Positions 62,387 to 64,000 of a stretch of DNA of 64,000 nucleotides are shown here, piece after piece. The notes below the pieces were generated by a model. The model was given only the letters and a program-made list of their open reading frames with translations, was not told where the DNA came from and searched no databases. This DNA is from Nocardioides anomalus. GTDB lineage: Bacteria > Actinomycetota > Actinomycetes > Propionibacteriales > Nocardioidaceae. The first letter of the stretch is position 1. Each line of letters begins with the position of its first letter. The stretch is taken from NCBI RefSeq assembly GCF_011046535.1, contig NZ_CP049257.1, positions 5,056,342-5,120,341 of the forward strand, written 5' to 3'. The position numbers were made by a program, and so were the translations under genes.

Positions 62387-63415
62387 CTAGGGCCCAGCCG
62401 GGTCGTCGTGGAAGGTCACGTCGACCTCCTCGAAGCCCTTGTGCCGCTGGGCCCGCGCGTACCCCGTGTAGGCCCGGCGGTCGGCGTCGGTCAGCGACAC
62501 CGAGTCGGTGAACGGCGTGAGCAGGGCGCGCGGCCAGAGGTGGCGGTGCAGCACGACGTTCAGCTGGACGCCGAACACGAGAGCGAGCGAGGCGACGTAG
62601 GTCACCGCCACCAACCCGAGGACCAGGCCGAAGGTCTGGTTCATCGACGAGGTCTCGGTCAGGTTGCGCTGCACCAGCACGGTGCTGCCCAGCTGCACGC
62701 CCTGCCAGGCCGCGGCGATGAGCAGCGCGCCGGGCCAGGCGGCGCGCAGCGGGTGGCGCCGGCCGACGCCGGCCCAGGTGAGCACGGCCACGATGACGGT
62801 GACGACGAGCAGGCTGACCAGTGGCAGCACGACCCAGCGGACCGCGTCACCCAGGTCGGCGGCCAGTCCGGTGGCCACCTGGGCGACGGTCGAGACGGTG
62901 GACACGGCGACCAGGGACAGGCCGCCGGCCACCAGCAGGCCGAGGCTGCGCAGTCGCAGCAGGAACGGGTTGGGCCGGCTGTTGCGCGGCACGGACCAGG
63001 CCACGTGCAGCGCGTTCTGGAGCGCGGTGCCCAGGCCGAGCGAGCCGTAGAGCGCGATGAGCGTCCCGATGACGACGGCGCCGACCGAGCCCTGGAGCCC
63101 CTCGGGGCGACCCAGCTGGTCGCCGACGACCGGGAAGCCGGCCACCGCCGAGCTCAGCACCTCCGCGCGCAGCTCGGGGTTGCCGTCGAGCAGGAAGCCC
63201 AGGACGGCGGTGGCGAGCAGCATGACCGGGACGATCGAGACGAACGCGTAGTAGGTCATGATCACGGCGAGGTAGACGCCTTGGTCGTCGACGAACTTGT
63301 AGACCACCGCGAGCGGAACGCCGACGACCGGGTGCCGCCGCTGCCAGGCGTCGGCCCGGCTCAGCGGCAGCTCCTCGTCGACCGTCCGGTCGGCGTCGGG
63401 GTCCACGAGGCTCAC
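62387..63415 (-). CDS. YihY/BrkB-family inner membrane protein
   Basis: 342 residues with six helices. YLAVIMTYYAFVSIVPVMLL is the conserved opening of the family, GTLIALYGSLGLGTALQNAL and the tail GLVLGLVAVTYVASLALVFG are also characteristic. The role is unsettled (once called ribonuclease BN; now considered a membrane transporter-like protein). GTG 63415 overlaps the TerC stop (GTGA), so the two membrane proteins are coupled. Confidence 0.9.
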   Translation of the reverse strand: MSLVDPDADRTVDEELPLSRADAWQRRHPVVGVPLAVVYKFVDDQGVYLAVIMTYYAFVSIVPVMLLATAVLGFLLDGNPELRAEVLSSAVAGFPVVGDQLGRPEGLQGSVGAVVIGTLIALYGSLGLGTALQNALHVAWSVPRNSRPNPFLLRLRSLGLLVAGGLSLVAVSTVSTVAQVATGLAADLGDAVRWVVLPLVSLLVVTVIVAVLTWAGVGRRHPLRAAWPGALLIAAAWQGVQLGSTVLVQRNLTETSSMNQTFGLVLGLVAVTYVASLALVFGVQLNVVLHRHLWPRALLTPFTDSVSLTDADRRAYTGYARAQRHKGFEEVDVTFHDDPAGP

Positions 63416-64000
63416 CCGACCACGCTCCGCTCCTCCTCGGGCTCGCGACCCGCCGGAGAGCCGGCGGCCTCGGCGCGCCGGGAGGCGATCAGGCTGGTGG
63501 TCGTGGTGACGGCGAGGATGCCGACGATGACGCCGAGCGAGGCCAGCGTCGGGATCTCGGGCACCGACGGCCACACCAGGTGCGCCCAGTGCAGCACCAG
63601 CTTGACGCCGATGAAGCCGAGGATGGCCGCGAGGCCGAAGCCGAGGTGGACCAGCTTGCTCAGCGCCCCGCGCAGCACGAAGTAGAGCGCGCGCAGGCCC
63701 AGCAGGGCGAAGGCGTTGGTCGCGAAGACCAGGTAGGGGTCGCCGGTGATGCCGTAGACGGCGGGCACCGAGTCGATGGCGAAGACGATGTCGGTGGCGA
63801 GCACCGCGACGGTGACCACGGCGAACGGCGTCAGCGCGCGGGCGCCCCCGACGCGGGTGAGCAGCCGCGGGCCGTCGTACTCGTCGGCGACGGGCATGAC
63901 CCGGCGCAGCAGCCGGACCGTGCGCATCGACGAGACGTCCTTCTCGGCGTGGTCGTCGCCGCTGAGCGCGTCCTTGAGCAGCTTGACACCGGTGACCAGC
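63412..64000 (-). CDS. TerC-family membrane protein (partial, runs off right edge)
   Basis: The last 195 residues are visible. FAVVTVAVLATDIVFAIDSVPAVYGITGDP is the diagnostic region, spanning about two helices and including the D..FAIDSVPA metal-site motif. FATNAFALLGLRALYFVLRG and HLGFGLAAILGFIGVKLVLH follow. TerC proteins are linked to metal (Mn) export and tellurite resistance. The start lies beyond the window. Confidence 0.92.
   Translation of the reverse strand, partial: LVTGVKLLKDALSGDDHAEKDVSSMRTVRLLRRVMPVADEYDGPRLLTRVGGARALTPFAVVTVAVLATDIVFAIDSVPAVYGITGDPYLVFATNAFALLGLRALYFVLRGALSKLVHLGFGLAAILGFIGVKLVLHWAHLVWPSVPEIPTLASLGVIVGILAVTTTTSLIASRRAEAAGSPAGREPEEERSVVG

Noticed and set aside
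1..64000. CRISPR arrays, insertion sequences, rRNA genes or a replication origin
   Set aside because: No regularly spaced repeats, transposase motifs, rRNA sequence or DnaA-box clusters were seen on either strand.

Overview
The window is very GC-rich, uses GTG starts and 4-base GTGA/ATGA gene overlaps heavily, and carries a 14-gene nuo operon beside menaquinone genes, a ferredoxin-linked 2-oxoglutarate oxidoreductase and many leaderless -10 promoters of the TANNNT type. Together these point to an aerobic actinobacterium, most likely of the Nocardioidaceae (Nocardioides-like). It reads as ordinary chromosome: no phage, transposase, CRISPR array or plasmid gene was seen. One decayed locus lies next to a tRNA-Tyr gene.

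Layout. 1-2.5 kb: minus-strand operon of an MFS exporter, a 98-residue protein and an ECF sigma factor cut by the left edge. 2.6-5.0 kb: metal-dependent hydrolase and two tandem paralogous membrane proteins. 5.0-6.7 kb: class IV aminotransferase overlapping a sulfotransferase-like gene. 6.8-10.8 kb: a membrane-anchored TIR-domain protein, isochorismate synthase (menF), a membrane-anchored unknown and an L,D-transpeptidase. 10.9-28.6 kb: menG, nuoA-N and a polyprenyl diphosphate synthase, forming one respiratory block that makes menaquinone and the complex that reduces it. 28.7-31.4 kb: two secreted proteins and RarD. 31.4-34.5 kb: korAB. 34.7-38.4 kb: sulfate ABC transporter. 38.4-41.2 kb: geranylgeranyl-reductase-family flavoprotein, a stand-alone LanC-like protein and YajQ. 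41.25 kb: tRNA-Tyr, then remnants of a divergent monooxygenase/flavin reductase pair.

42.4-53.2 kb: a secreted protein, a GAF/PucR-type regulator and, divergent from it, an eight-cistron-scale catabolic unit in which every junction except the last overlaps or abuts (lipoprotein, ATPase, two permeases, SMP-30-like enzyme, acyl-CoA ligase, cupin; seven genes). It looks like uptake and CoA activation of an unidentified small molecule. 53.3-57.7 kb: glycosyltransferase, a possible 31-residue membrane peptide, a VOC protein, an alpha/beta hydrolase, a cyclic-nucleotide phosphodiesterase, a deazaflavin-type nitroreductase and a DUF3224-like protein; two copies of a 14-base palindrome matching the KstR operator lie here. 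57.7-62.4 kb: a large LuxR-family (LAL) regulator between two hydrolases, each preceded by the same palindrome. 62.4-64 kb: YihY-family and TerC-family membrane proteins, the latter cut by the right edge.

The strongest new signals are regulatory: mirror-image leaderless promoters between menF and its divergent neighbour, the LAL/two-hydrolase operator set, the paired KstR-type operators, and a CRP-type site ahead of nuoA with a cyclic-nucleotide phosphodiesterase in the same window. Protein-level oddities are the receptor-like TIR protein, the LanC-like protein with a Cys-Cys zinc motif, and the unassigned catabolic operon.
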